Part shown: positions 36,588-43,755 of the stretch, piece after piece
How the letters are laid out: the number at the start of each line of letters is the position of its first letter
How positions within the stretch are numbered: the first letter of the stretch is position 1
Source of the DNA: Cupriavidus campinensis
GTDB taxonomy: Bacteria > Pseudomonadota > Gammaproteobacteria > Burkholderiales > Burkholderiaceae
NCBI RefSeq assembly: GCF_905397395.1
Contig: NZ_CAJPVH010000005.1
Coordinates: 121,206-185,205 of the forward strand
Direction of reading: 5' to 3'
DNA: 64,000 nt
Program-made: the position numbers and the translations under genes
Notes under the pieces: generated by a model
Told to the model about the DNA's origin: nothing
The model's database searches: none
The model's input: the letters and a program-made list of their open reading frames with translations, nothing else

Positions 36588-37217
36588 ATGGCGCGCGCAT
36601 CACGAGCAGTGGCCAGCCAACACAAGGCGGCCATCGAAGCCGCATCGGCAAAGCTGATCCGCGAACGGGGGCCGCATGCAGTCAGTGTGGCAGAAATCAT
36701 GGCAAATGCCGGGCTGACCCACGGTGGCTTCTACGGCCATTTCGCGTCGAAGGACGACCTCGTGGCGGTGGCCTGCCGGCGCGCCTTCGAGGAAGGCGAC
36801 CAGCGCTGGGACCGGCGCATCGCCGGCGCCGGCGGTGACCGCCAGACCGCGCGGCGCGCGCTGGTGGCGGCCTATCTCACCCCCGCGCACCGCGACCACG
36901 CCGCCGAAGGCTGCGCGGCCTCTGCGCTGGCGGCCGATGTGGCGCGCGAGGACGCCGACAAGCCGGTGCGCCCGGTGTACCGCGAAGGGCTCTCGGCGCT
37001 GATCGACAAATGGCTCTCGACCGCCCCAGCCGACCTGCCCGAAGCCGAAGCCCGCCAGCAGGCGCTGGTGGAGGTGTCGGCCATGGCGGGCGCGCTGATG
37101 CTGGCCCGCGCCACGGCCGGCGACCCGCTCTCCGAGGCGATTCTCGATACCACGCGTGCGTGGTTGCTGGGCGAGGACGCTGCCGAGGCTGCGCCCGAAC
37201 CTTCTCCCGCCGGCTGA
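36588..37217 (+). CDS. TetR family transcriptional regulator
   Basis: A 209-residue TetR repressor. The helix-turn-helix is at about 28-58 (VSVAEIMANAGLTHGGFYGHFASKDDL), and the ligand domain 75-200 resembles the TetR_C group with CAASALAADVAR. It is divergent from the SDR gene and upstream of an MFS gene, from which it is separated by a 10-bp tandem repeat tract. It is likely autoregulated and controls the SDR; the effector is unknown. Confidence 0.9.
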   Translation: MARASRAVASQHKAAIEAASAKLIRERGPHAVSVAEIMANAGLTHGGFYGHFASKDDLVAVACRRAFEEGDQRWDRRIAGAGGDRQTARRALVAAYLTPAHRDHAAEGCAASALAADVAREDADKPVRPVYREGLSALIDKWLSTAPADLPEAEARQQALVEVSAMAGALMLARATAGDPLSEAILDTTRAWLLGEDAAEAAPEPSPAG

Positions 37218-37226
37218 GGCAGACGC

Positions 37227-37294
37227 GGACACCCACGGACACCCACGGACACCCACGGACACCCGCAGACACCCGCAGACACCCGCAGACACCC
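37227..37294. repeat. 10-bp tandem repeat tract
   Basis: Six to seven copies of a 10-bp unit in two variants: ACACCCACGG three times, then ACACCCGCAG three times plus a partial copy. It fills most of the spacer between the tetR and MFS genes, directly after the tetR stop. Confidence 0.9.
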
Positions 37295-37332
37295 TTTCTC
37301 CACATCTCACTCACCACAACAACCAGACCCCC

Positions 37333-38637
37333 ATGTTTGCGCAAGCCCTTTCCAGCCGGCTGGACCGGCGCGGCATCCACTATGCGTGGATCATTGCCGC
37401 CGTCACCTTCTGCGTGATGCTGACCACTTCCGCCGCGCTCGGCCTGCCCGGCGCGTTCCTGAAACCGCTGACGCAGGAGATGGGCTGGAACACCGATCAG
37501 ATCTCATCGATCCTCGCCTTCCGCTTCGCGCTGTTCGGCCTGATGGCGCCGTTCTCGGCCATCCTGATGGAACGCTTCGGCGTGCGGAATGTGGTCTGTG
37601 CGGCGCTCGCGCTGATCGCGGGCGGCATGGCGCTGGCCACGGTGGCCACGGAGTTGTGGCAGTTGTTCGTCGCCTGGGGGCTGATGCTGGGCGTCGGCTC
37701 GGGCATGACCGCGCTGGTGCTGGCCGCCGTGGTGGCCAACCGCTGGTTCACCGCGCGGCGCGGGCTGGTGGTGGGCATCCTCACGGCGAGTTCGGCCACC
37801 GGCCAACTCGCCTTCCTGCCGGTTGCCGCATGGCTGATCGAGCACATGGGATGGCGCACGGCGGTGCTGCCCGTGCTCGTGGCCTGCGCCGCGCTGGCGG
37901 TATTTGTCTTCGCGCTGATGCGCAACCGGCCCGGCGACGTTGGCCTGCCCGCGTTCGGCGAACTGCCCGGCACCGCGCCGGCGCCGTCCGGCCCGCCCGC
38001 CCCGCTCACGCTGCGTGGCCCCTTCGTCGTGCTGCGCGACGCCGCGCGCACGCAAACCTTCTGGCTGCTGGCCGGCACGTTCTTTATCTGCGGACTGTCC
38101 ACCAACGGCCTGATCCAGACGCACTTCATCGCCCTGTGCGCGGACTTCGGCATGTCGGCGGTGCCGGCCGCCTCCGCGCTGGCGATGATGGGCGCGTTCG
38201 ACTTCGTTGGCACCATCCTGTCTGGCTGGCTTTCGGACCGGTACGACAGCCGCAAGCTGCTGTTCTGGTACTACGCGCTGCGCGGCCTCTCGCTGTTCTG
38301 GCTGCCGCATTCGGAGTTCACGCTCTACGGCCTGTCCATCTTCGCGATGTTCTACGGCCTGGACTGGATTGCCACGGTACCGCCGACGGTGAAGCTGGCC
38401 GCCACCACGTTTGGCCGCGAGCGCGCGGCGATGGTGTTCGGCTGGATCTTCGCCGCCCACCAGATCGGCGCGGCCACGGCGGCGTTCGGCGCGGGGCTCT
38501 CGCGCACGCTGCTGCTGACCTATTCGCCGGCGCTGTACGTGGCGGGCGCGGCCTGCCTGGTCGCCGCGCTGATGGCGCTGGCGGTGCGCCGCAAGGCACC
38601 GGCCGCTACGCCGCCTCAGGCGGCAGCGCAGGCGTAA
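37333..38637 (+). CDS. MFS transporter (oxalate/formate antiporter or MCT-like group)
   Basis: A 434-residue transporter with 12 helices. It has the N-terminal GIHYAWIIAAVTF entry typical of the OFA/monocarboxylate group, VANRWFTARRGLVVGI after helix 5, and a WLSDRYDSRK loop after helix 8. Members carry carboxylates such as oxalate, formate or monocarboxylates. The start at 37333 begins at this conserved entry; the upstream open frame runs through the tandem repeat. No good ribosome site is visible. Its last 32 bases overlap the convergent LysR gene. Confidence 0.85.
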   Translation: MFAQALSSRLDRRGIHYAWIIAAVTFCVMLTTSAALGLPGAFLKPLTQEMGWNTDQISSILAFRFALFGLMAPFSAILMERFGVRNVVCAALALIAGGMALATVATELWQLFVAWGLMLGVGSGMTALVLAAVVANRWFTARRGLVVGILTASSATGQLAFLPVAAWLIEHMGWRTAVLPVLVACAALAVFVFALMRNRPGDVGLPAFGELPGTAPAPSGPPAPLTLRGPFVVLRDAARTQTFWLLAGTFFICGLSTNGLIQTHFIALCADFGMSAVPAASALAMMGAFDFVGTILSGWLSDRYDSRKLLFWYYALRGLSLFWLPHSEFTLYGLSIFAMFYGLDWIATVPPTVKLAATTFGRERAAMVFGWIFAAHQIGAATAAFGAGLSRTLLLTYSPALYVAGAACLVAALMALAVRRKAPAATPPQAAAQA

Positions 38638-39541
38638 CCCCAGACTCGCCAGCCTCGCCAGGCTCGCCAGCCCCGGTAGGCGGCGCGACGGCCACGAACG
38701 CCTCGATCAGCGCCGCCGCCGGGGCGCGCTTGAGCGCCGACTGCCGCACCAGCACGCCGATCTCGCGGAACAGCGGCGGGCCGGGCATCGGCACTTCCTC
38801 GATGTTCGGCGTCTGCCGCAACGGCACCAGATCGGCAGGGATGATGGCGCAGCCGAGCCCCTCGCCCACCATCTGCAGGATCACGGCCGGCTCGTCCAGC
38901 TCCATGCCTTCGCGCACCCACAGCCGGTGCCGCTTGAGGTAGCGGTCCACCAGTTGCCCGCCCGTGGAATGCCGGTTGTAGCGGATGAACGGCACGGTGG
39001 CGAGCAGCGTCTTCAGGTCCGCCGGGGCGCCTGCCGGCGCAATCGCCACAAAGCGCTCGTGCAGCAGCGGCACCCATTTCAGTTCGGGCGGAATGCCCAG
39101 CCGGGGCTTCACCAGCACGGCGATGTCCAGCTCGCGCGCATCCACCTGGGTCAGCAACTGCGTGGACATGCCCGGCACGATGTTGACGTGGGTGTCCGGG
39201 TAGGCGATGCGAAAGCGCTGCATCGCCTTGGGCAGCAGCGTCGACTGCACCGTGGAGACCGCGCCCAGATCCAGCGGCGCCGTGTCCGGCCGCGCCTGGG
39301 CGCTGCCCTTCATCGACTCATAGAGCGCCACGAAGCGCGTGGCGTCTGGCAGCAGTTGCCGCCCCTCCTCGCTCAGTGTGACGGACTTGCCCGAGCGGTC
39401 GAACAGCGCGTAGCCGAGATCCTCCTCCAGCCGGCGGATCTGCGTGCTCACCGCCGACTGTGTCAGGCCGAGCCGCGCCCCGGCGGCGGAAAACGACGCC
39501 GTCTCGGCGGCCATCAGGAAGGTGCGGAAGTAGCGGATCAC
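38606..39541 (-). CDS. LysR family transcriptional regulator
   Basis: A 311-residue LysR regulator. The winged helix-turn-helix is at about 1-62 (FSAAGARLGLTQSAVSTQIRRLEEDLG) and the periplasmic-binding-like effector domain at about 90-290. The C-terminal tail GAGEPGEAGESG is built from a 9-bp tandem repeat (CTCGCCAGG-type) near 38645-38675, next to its overlap with the MFS gene. It is divergent from the VOC gene at 39675, which it probably regulates with the FAH-family gene. Confidence 0.9.
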   Translation of the reverse strand: MIRYFRTFLMAAETASFSAAGARLGLTQSAVSTQIRRLEEDLGYALFDRSGKSVTLSEEGRQLLPDATRFVALYESMKGSAQARPDTAPLDLGAVSTVQSTLLPKAMQRFRIAYPDTHVNIVPGMSTQLLTQVDARELDIAVLVKPRLGIPPELKWVPLLHERFVAIAPAGAPADLKTLLATVPFIRYNRHSTGGQLVDRYLKRHRLWVREGMELDEPAVILQMVGEGLGCAIIPADLVPLRQTPNIEEVPMPGPPLFREIGVLVRQSALKRAPAAALIEAFVAVAPPTGAGEPGEAGESGVTPALPPEAA

Positions 39542-39576
39542 GGGCGTGGGCGCACAGGCAGGGGTATATCGAAATC

Positions 39577-39589
39577 TCTGATACTCAGA
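39577..39589. promoter_or_regulatory. LysR-type box
   Basis: TCTGA-TAC-TCAGA is a perfect inverted repeat of the T-N11-A form used by LysR regulators. It lies 36 bp from the lysR start and 86 bp before the VOC gene. Confidence 0.55.
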
Positions 39590-39674
39590 CCAGAAATCAT
39601 TCGTTTCATATTACGAGTTCTGCTGATTACAATCAACGACACGTCAAAACATCCCTGCCCACGAAAGGATTGCC

Positions 39675-40097
39675 ATGAGCGCCATGCCCCTGTTCCACCT
39701 TGCCTTCCCGGTGCACGACCTTGCCGCCGCACGCCAGTTCTATGGCGACCTGCTGGGCTGCCCGGAAGGCCGCAGCTCCGACGCCTGGGTCGATTTCGAC
39801 TTCTACGGCCATCAGGTGGTGGCGCATCTCTCGCCGGACGAATGTGGCCATCGCGCCACCAGCGCGGTCGATGGCGACGATGTACCGGTGCGCCACTTCG
39901 GCGCCATCCTGCCGATGGACAAGTGGGAAGCGCTGGCCGACAAGCTGCGCGCCGCCAAGACCAAGTTCGTGATCGAGCCGCACGTGCGCTTCAAGGGCCA
40001 GGTGGGCGAGCAGGCCACCATGTTCTTCCTGGACCCGTCGGGCAACGCGCTCGAGTTCAAGGCGTTCGGCGACCTGAGCCAGGTGTTCGCCAAGTAA
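39675..40097 (+). CDS. VOC (glyoxalase/bleomycin resistance) family protein
   Basis: A 140-residue single-unit VOC protein: FHLAFPVHDLAAARQFYGDLLG, DFDFYGHQVVAHLS, then MFFLDPSGNALEFKAF. His and Glu at the usual metal positions (FHLAF, ALEFK) suggest a metal-dependent dioxygenase, isomerase or glyoxalase-like role. AAGGAT precedes the ATG. It is followed by a fumarylacetoacetate-hydrolase-type gene on the same strand. Its stop codon lies inside an 11-bp tandem repeat. Confidence 0.85.
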   Translation: MSAMPLFHLAFPVHDLAAARQFYGDLLGCPEGRSSDAWVDFDFYGHQVVAHLSPDECGHRATSAVDGDDVPVRHFGAILPMDKWEALADKLRAAKTKFVIEPHVRFKGQVGEQATMFFLDPSGNALEFKAFGDLSQVFAK

Positions 40098-40139
40098 TCG
40101 CCAAGTAATCGCCAAGTAATCGCCAAGTAATCGCCAAGT
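40088..40139 (+). repeat. 11-bp tandem repeat spanning a stop codon
   Basis: CGCCAAGTAAT is repeated four times plus eight bases. The first copy encodes the last two residues and the TAA stop of the VOC gene; the rest lies in the spacer before the FAH-family gene. Confidence 0.9.
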
Positions 40140-40179
40140 CACCCCCATCAAACCCAGATCCATAAGAGCAGAGCGAGAC

Positions 40180-40875
40180 ATGACCGAATTCGTTATCCAG
40201 CCGGCCCCGCAGGCCAGCGTGGCCGTGGCCGGCAGCCAGGCCCGCTTCCCGATCCGTCGCGTGTTCTGCGTCGGCCGCAACTACGCCGCGCACGCCCGCG
40301 AGATGGGCAAGGACCCGGACCGCGAGCCGCCGTTCTTCTTCACCAAGCCGGCTGACGCCGTGGTGCCGGCCGAAGGCACCGTGTCCTATCCCCCGCTGAC
40401 CGAGAACCTGCACCATGAGATCGAACTCGTGGTGGCCATCGGCAAGGGTGGCGCCAACGTCACCCCGGCGCAGGCGCTGGATCTGGTGTGGGGCTATGCG
40501 GTCGGCGTTGACCTCACGCGCCGCGACCTGCAGGACGTGGCCAAGAAGATGAGCCGCCCGTGGGACTGGTCGAAGGCGTTCGACGCTTCCGGCCCCTGCG
40601 GCCCGCTGCATCCGGTGTCCGCGGTCGGCCATCCGGCCAAGGGCGCGATCTGGCTCAAGGTCAACGGCGAGCCCCGCCAGCAAGGCGACCTCGACGAACT
40701 GATCTGGCCCGTGGCCGATGTGATCGCCTATATCTCGGAAAGCATGACGTTGGCCCCGGGTGACGTGATCTTCACCGGTACGCCCGCTGGCGTGGGCGCG
40801 CTGAACCCGGGCGACGTGGTCACGGGTGGCGTGGACGGCCTCGGCGAGATCGCTTTTACGGTCGGCAAGCGCTGA
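40180..40875 (+). CDS. Fumarylacetoacetate hydrolase family protein (fumarylpyruvate hydrolase-like)
   Basis: A 231-residue FAH-fold C-C hydrolase. IRRVFCVGRNYAAHAREMG, PFFFTKPADAVV, the metal ligands HHEIELVVAIG, then YAVGVDLTRRDLQ and FTGTPAGVGALNPGD are all present. It most resembles fumarylpyruvate hydrolase, the last step of the glutathione-dependent gentisate pathway, giving fumarate and pyruvate. No gentisate dioxygenase or maleylpyruvate isomerase is in the window, so the pathway is uncertain. The VOC gene upstream and the LysR regulator probably form one control unit. Confidence 0.85.
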   Translation: MTEFVIQPAPQASVAVAGSQARFPIRRVFCVGRNYAAHAREMGKDPDREPPFFFTKPADAVVPAEGTVSYPPLTENLHHEIELVVAIGKGGANVTPAQALDLVWGYAVGVDLTRRDLQDVAKKMSRPWDWSKAFDASGPCGPLHPVSAVGHPAKGAIWLKVNGEPRQQGDLDELIWPVADVIAYISESMTLAPGDVIFTGTPAGVGALNPGDVVTGGVDGLGEIAFTVGKR

Positions 40876-40899
40876 TCCGAGGGCTCGCAAGGTCGCCAG

Positions 40900-40936
40900 A
40901 CGGCGTCGGTCCACATGGGGATCGACGCCGTTTTTC
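40900..40936 (+). terminator. Rho-independent terminator after the FAH-family gene
   Basis: Stem ACGGCGTCG / CGACGCCGT with a 14-base loop, then TTTTTCTTT. It begins 25 bp after the stop codon. Confidence 0.85.
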
Positions 40937-41022
40937 TTTATAAATCAGCGATATACCAGGTAGACATGTGTGACGCTGCGGGGGCCTGGCCATTCCGCAA
41001 TCGAAATTTCTTTAAAAAGTCC

Positions 41023-41051
41023 TTGCTTATCTATCTAGTAGTAGATAATAT
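41023..41051 (+). promoter_or_regulatory. Sigma-70 promoter with embedded operator
   Basis: TTGCTT at 41023-41028, 17 bp, TAATAT at 41046-41051. The inverted repeat CTATCTAG-TA-GTAGATAA (41031-41048) fills the spacer and touches the -10, a classic repressor position. Confidence 0.65.
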
Positions 41052-41175
41052 TCTGCTCATGGACGGCGCTGCACCACCCGGCAAACAGAAACCAGCCCCG
41101 CGATGCAGTTCAAGTCCACGCAGTACATGTTGTGAATGAGTACCGGACGACGGTCTTTTTTTTAGCTCCGCCCCT

Positions 41176-41193
41176 CTACCTACCAGTAGATAG
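41176..41193. promoter_or_regulatory. Second copy of the operator
   Basis: CTACCTAC-CA-GTAGATAG has 8-bp arms with one mismatch and matches the site at 41031 closely. It lies 98 bp before the DGAR-repeat gene. The TetR protein encoded at 42049 is the nearest candidate binder. Confidence 0.55.
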
Positions 41194-41290
41194 CAAAGCA
41201 GGAAAGCCTGTCACAACGCAGCAAGACATCGGCCCCGCGATCCACCTCTAACCGAGATCGCCCGGTCAACCAAAGACAAGGAGCACCACC

Positions 41291-41764
41291 ATGAACGCCA
41301 AGACCATCCTCTCCGCCGCCGCCCTCGCCGCCGCTTTCGTGACTGGCGCCGCCCAGGCAGCCCCCGGCAACAGCACCGGCGAAGTCTACGGCTACAGCTA
41401 TCGCGTCAACGACCAGCGCAGCCCCTTCACCGATGGCGCCCGTGCCAGCGGTGTGAACGAACCCCGCAACCCGTTTGTCGACGGTGCCCGCGTGAATGAC
41501 CAACGCAGCCCGTTCACCGACGGCGCCCGCGTCGGCAAGACCGACCCGTACACCGACGGTGCCCGCACCGTTGCCGGCCTGGATACCAAGGGTGTCTCGG
41601 CCAGCCCGGCCCGCACGGTGGATGCCTTCACCGACGGCGCCCGTACCGGCAAGTTCGACCCGTACACGGACGGCGCCCGCATCGTGGCCGGCCTGGACCG
41701 CACCGGTGTCTCGAGCGAACCGTCGCGCACCATCGACGTGTACACCGACGGCGCGCTGGCCTGA
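41291..41764 (+). CDS. Exported DGAR-repeat protein
   Basis: A 157-residue protein with a signal peptide (1-23, ending AQA). The mature chain carries seven copies of [FY]-x-D-G-A-[RL]: two SPFTDGAR, NPFVDGAR, two DPYTDGAR, DAFTDGAR and a final DVYTDGAL. Two longer internal repeats of about 40 residues, VGKTDPYTDGARTVAGLDTK and GKFDPYTDGARIVAGLDR, show duplication. AAGGAG precedes the ATG. It is a paralogue in motif and layout of the protein at 21230-21529. Function unknown; it is probably periplasmic or secreted. The regularly spaced Asp-Gly pairs recall cation-binding loops, but this is only a suggestion. Confidence 0.8.
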   Translation: MNAKTILSAAALAAAFVTGAAQAAPGNSTGEVYGYSYRVNDQRSPFTDGARASGVNEPRNPFVDGARVNDQRSPFTDGARVGKTDPYTDGARTVAGLDTKGVSASPARTVDAFTDGARTGKFDPYTDGARIVAGLDRTGVSSEPSRTIDVYTDGALA

Positions 41765-41839
41765 TCGCACGGTAGTGCAGCGCCACGCGCCCGGTAACGA
41801 TACCGGGCGCACGGCCTTCCCCGAACAAGGAGTTTGATC

Positions 41840-41941
41840 ATGAGTTTGCGTGACAGCGCCCTGATCCTGGGCGGATGGGTAGTGCTCTGCATTGCCAGCG
41901 GATCACTACTTTCTGTCGTCGCGCAGTCGCTGTCGATCTGA
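41840..41941 (+). CDS. 33-residue single-pass membrane peptide
   Basis: A short ORF with AAGGAG seven bases before its ATG, encoding MSLRDSALILGGWVV, then a hydrophobic stretch to VVAQSLSI. One membrane helix covers about residues 7-28. Its TGA stop is made by the first ATCTG repeat. It lies between the DGAR-repeat gene and the TetR gene. The strong ribosome site and coherent helix argue for a real small protein; the size leaves doubt. Confidence 0.5.
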   Translation: MSLRDSALILGGWVVLCIASGSLLSVVAQSLSI

Positions 41942-42000
41942 TCTGATCTGATCTGATCTGATCTGATCTGATCTGATCTGATCTGATCTGATCTGATCTG
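41936..42000 (+). repeat. 13 perfect copies of ATCTG
   Basis: A 65-bp uninterrupted pentanucleotide repeat begins in the last codons of the 33-residue ORF and ends 48 bp before the TetR start. Each junction makes a GATC. Since the unit is not a multiple of three and lies in the leader or promoter of tetR, copy-number changes would alter spacing rather than coding. Confidence 0.97.
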
Positions 42001-42048
42001 ATCGGCAGCGGCATGAACCGGAGGGTCTCCCACAAGGAGACAGTCGCC

Positions 42049-42651
42049 ATGAAAACGCAACCCGTACGCGAGCAATTGCTGGAACACGCGTCAGTGCTGA
42101 TTCGGCGCCGGGGCTACAACGGTTTCAGCTACCGCGATCTGGCGGAGCTGGTTGGCGTCAAGACGTCTAGCATCCATTACTACTTTCCGTCGAAGGACGA
42201 CCTGGTGCTGGAGGTGGTGCGGTGCTACCGCGAAACCGCCACGGCACGGATCGGGGCCATCGACACGACATTGCCGCTGGCCGAGCAGGCCCGGCGCTAT
42301 ATTGAGCCGCTGCGTGGCGGCGCGGACAACGGGCAGGTGTGCCTGGTCGGCATGCTGTCCGCCGAGGTGATGATGCTGCCGCCGGCGATTGGCGCGCTGC
42401 TGCAGGATCACTTCCGCATGCACGAGGCGTGGATTGCCGAGCTGCTACGCCGCGCCGAAGCCGAGCGCGGCCAGCCCTACCCGGTGCCGCCGCCGGCCTT
42501 CGCCAAGGTGCTGTATGGCGCGATCCAGAACGGCATGATCACGGCGCGCATGTCGGGGTCGAGTGACCGGCTGGATGCCGCGGCGGACATGCTGCTCGGC
42601 GCCGTGGCAGACCCGGTGACGGCCAAGGCTGAAGAGGCCGTGACGGTGTAA
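42049..42651 (+). CDS. TetR/AcrR family transcriptional regulator
   Basis: A 200-residue TetR regulator. The helix-turn-helix is at about 24-50 (FSYRDLAELVGVKTSSIHYYFPSKDDL) and the ligand domain at about 75-195 (CLVGMLSAEVMMLPPAIGALL). AAGGAGA about eight bases before the ATG at 42049 decides the start over the ATG at 42013. It lies directly behind a 13-copy ATCTG repeat, so its expression may vary with repeat length. It is the nearest candidate regulator for the twin operators at 41031 and 41176. Confidence 0.9.
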   Translation: MKTQPVREQLLEHASVLIRRRGYNGFSYRDLAELVGVKTSSIHYYFPSKDDLVLEVVRCYRETATARIGAIDTTLPLAEQARRYIEPLRGGADNGQVCLVGMLSAEVMMLPPAIGALLQDHFRMHEAWIAELLRRAEAERGQPYPVPPPAFAKVLYGAIQNGMITARMSGSSDRLDAAADMLLGAVADPVTAKAEEAVTV

Positions 42652-43569
42652 CGTCCAACCTCCGGAATCAGGCGCGTGGCGCCCGTCGCTTTGCGGCGGG
42701 CGCCTTTGTCGTTTTAGCCGGGGTCGTTTGGCCGGGGCCTTTTTAGCCGGGGTCTTCTTGGCTGCGGCCTTCTTCGCCGCGCCCTCCCCCAGATCCAGTT
42801 CGATCCACGCCGGCGCGTGGTCGCTCGCCCGCGCCTCCCCCCGCACCCATTTGTCCACGCCCGCATCGACCAGGCGCGGCGCCAGTTCGGCATTCAGCAG
42901 CAGATGGTCGATGCGCAACCCCGAATTGGTCTGCCAGTGCTGGCGGAAGTAGTCCCAGAACGTGTAGATGCGCGCGTCCGGGTAGCGCGTGCGCAGCGCG
43001 TCGGTCCAACCCTGCGCCAGCAACCGGCGATAGCATTCCCGGCTCTCCGGTTGCAGCAGGGCGTCCTTGAGCCATGAACGCGGGTTGTAGATGTCCTCGT
43101 CGGTCGGCACCACGTTGAAGTCGCCGGCCAGCACCACCGGGTGGCCGCTATCAACCAAACCCTGCGCGTGACGGATCAGGCGCTCGAACCATGCCAGCTT
43201 GTAGTCGAACTTAGGCCCCGGCTGCGGGTTGCCGTTCGGCAGATAGAGGCAGGCCACCAGCACGCCGTTGACGGCGGCTTCGAGGTACCGGCTCTGGGTG
43301 TCATCCTCGGCGCCCGGCAGGCCGCGGCGCGCCTCGATCGGGTCCGTGCCCCGGGCGAGGATGGCCACGCCGTTCCACGCCTTCTGCCCGTGCCAGATGG
43401 CGCCGTAGCCGGCGGCGCGAATCTCGTCGATCGGAAACGCCGTGTCGATGGTCTTCAGTTCCTGGAGGCAGGCCACGTCGGGCGCCTCGCGCGCCAGCCA
43501 ATCCAGCAGCGCCGGCAGGCGGGTACGGATGCCATTGATATTGAAGGTGGCGATCTTGAATCTGGACAT
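42445..43569 (-). CDS. xthA: Exodeoxyribonuclease III, frameshifted at the C-terminus
   Basis: Exonuclease III/AP endonuclease (EEP fold): KIATFNINGIRTR, ACLQELKT, the GDFNVVPTDEDIYNP catalytic motif, and SDHAPAWIELDL at the end. The start at 43569 has GGGAGA upstream. The catalytic domain (1-255) is intact. It is followed by an Ala/Lys/Pro tail coded by four 15-bp units (42709-42767), of which the second has only 14 bp. The lost base shifts the frame, so translation runs on to 42445, antisense through the tetR terminator and gene, giving 374 residues. Restoring one base gives a tail ending at TGA 42668-42670, about 300 residues. A deletion or a sequencing error could explain it. Confidence 0.85.
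   Translation of the reverse strand: MSRFKIATFNINGIRTRLPALLDWLAREAPDVACLQELKTIDTAFPIDEIRAAGYGAIWHGQKAWNGVAILARGTDPIEARRGLPGAEDDTQSRYLEAAVNGVLVACLYLPNGNPQPGPKFDYKLAWFERLIRHAQGLVDSGHPVVLAGDFNVVPTDEDIYNPRSWLKDALLQPESRECYRRLLAQGWTDALRTRYPDARIYTFWDYFRQHWQTNSGLRIDHLLLNAELAPRLVDAGVDKWVRGEARASDHAPAWIELDLGEGAAKKAAAKKTPAKKAPAKRPRLKRQRRPPQSDGRHAPDSGGWTLHRHGLFSLGRHRVCHGAEQHVRRGIQPVTRPRHARRDHAVLDRAIQHLGEGRRRHRVGLAALGFGAA
42678..42715 (+). terminator. Terminator of the TetR gene
   Basis: Stem GGCGCCCGTCGC / GCGGCGGGCGCC (one wobble pair), loop TTT, then TTTGTCGTTTT. It lies inside the C-terminal coding tail of the convergent xthA. Confidence 0.85.
42709..42767 (-). repeat. 15-bp repeats in the xthA tail, one unit short by a base
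   Basis: Four degenerate units end in GCCGGGG or GCTGCGG on the plus strand: 42709-42723 (15), 42724-42737 (14), 42738-42752 (15) and 42753-42767 (15). The 14-bp unit has GTTTG where GTTTTG is expected. Confidence 0.85.
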
Positions 43570-43635
43570 CGGCTCTCCCTGTGCGAGGCTGGCAACACCA
43601 TCGGCAAGTTTCAGCAAGATTCGGCAAGTTTCGCT

Positions 43636-43656
43636 AGCGTCGCGTGCTTTCCTTTC
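43636..43656 (+). repeat. 21-bp direct repeat, left copy
   Basis: AGCGTCGCG to CTTTCCTTTC, 21 bases, is identical to 45734-45754. The two copies bracket 2.1 kb containing the propeller lipoprotein gene. Confidence 0.9.
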
Positions 43657-43755
43657 ATCCGGCTGTTCGAGGAGATCTGTGCTGCCGGCTACGAGGGTGG
43701 CTTGCCAGACGGATCCACGATGACGGAACCCGGCCCGTGGCCAACGCTGACGCGT

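Larger units (their letters stand above)
40937..41290. other. A+T-richer regulatory region upstream of the DGAR-repeat gene
   Basis: This 354-bp region is less G+C-rich than its surroundings. It holds a strong sigma-70-like promoter (41023-41051), two matching inverted-repeat operators (41031-41048 and 41176-41193), a run of eight T at 41156-41163 after a small ACCG/CGGT stem, and the AAGGAG of the DGAR gene. A 26-codon ORF at 41059-41139 lies behind the promoter but has no ribosome site. A short untranslated transcript of about 105 nt between promoter and T tract is possible. Confidence 0.5.

Noticed and set aside
40915..41139. A 74-codon ORF after the FAH-family gene
   Set aside because: It starts inside the terminator hairpin, has no ribosome site and spans the promoter and operator at 41023-41051.
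41209..41235. A second TGTCACA that might be an ECF41 promoter for the DGAR gene
   Set aside because: The position 16 bases downstream reads GCCC, not CGTC.
41936..42000. ATCTG tract considered as a CRISPR or plasmid iteron array
   Set aside because: The units are 5 bp and contiguous with no spacers, and no cas or rep gene is near; it is a simple sequence repeat.
42668..42760. Programmed frameshifting in xthA
   Set aside because: There is no slippery heptamer with a downstream structure in the right place, and the conserved catalytic domain is already complete before the shift. A one-base deletion in a repeat unit is simpler.
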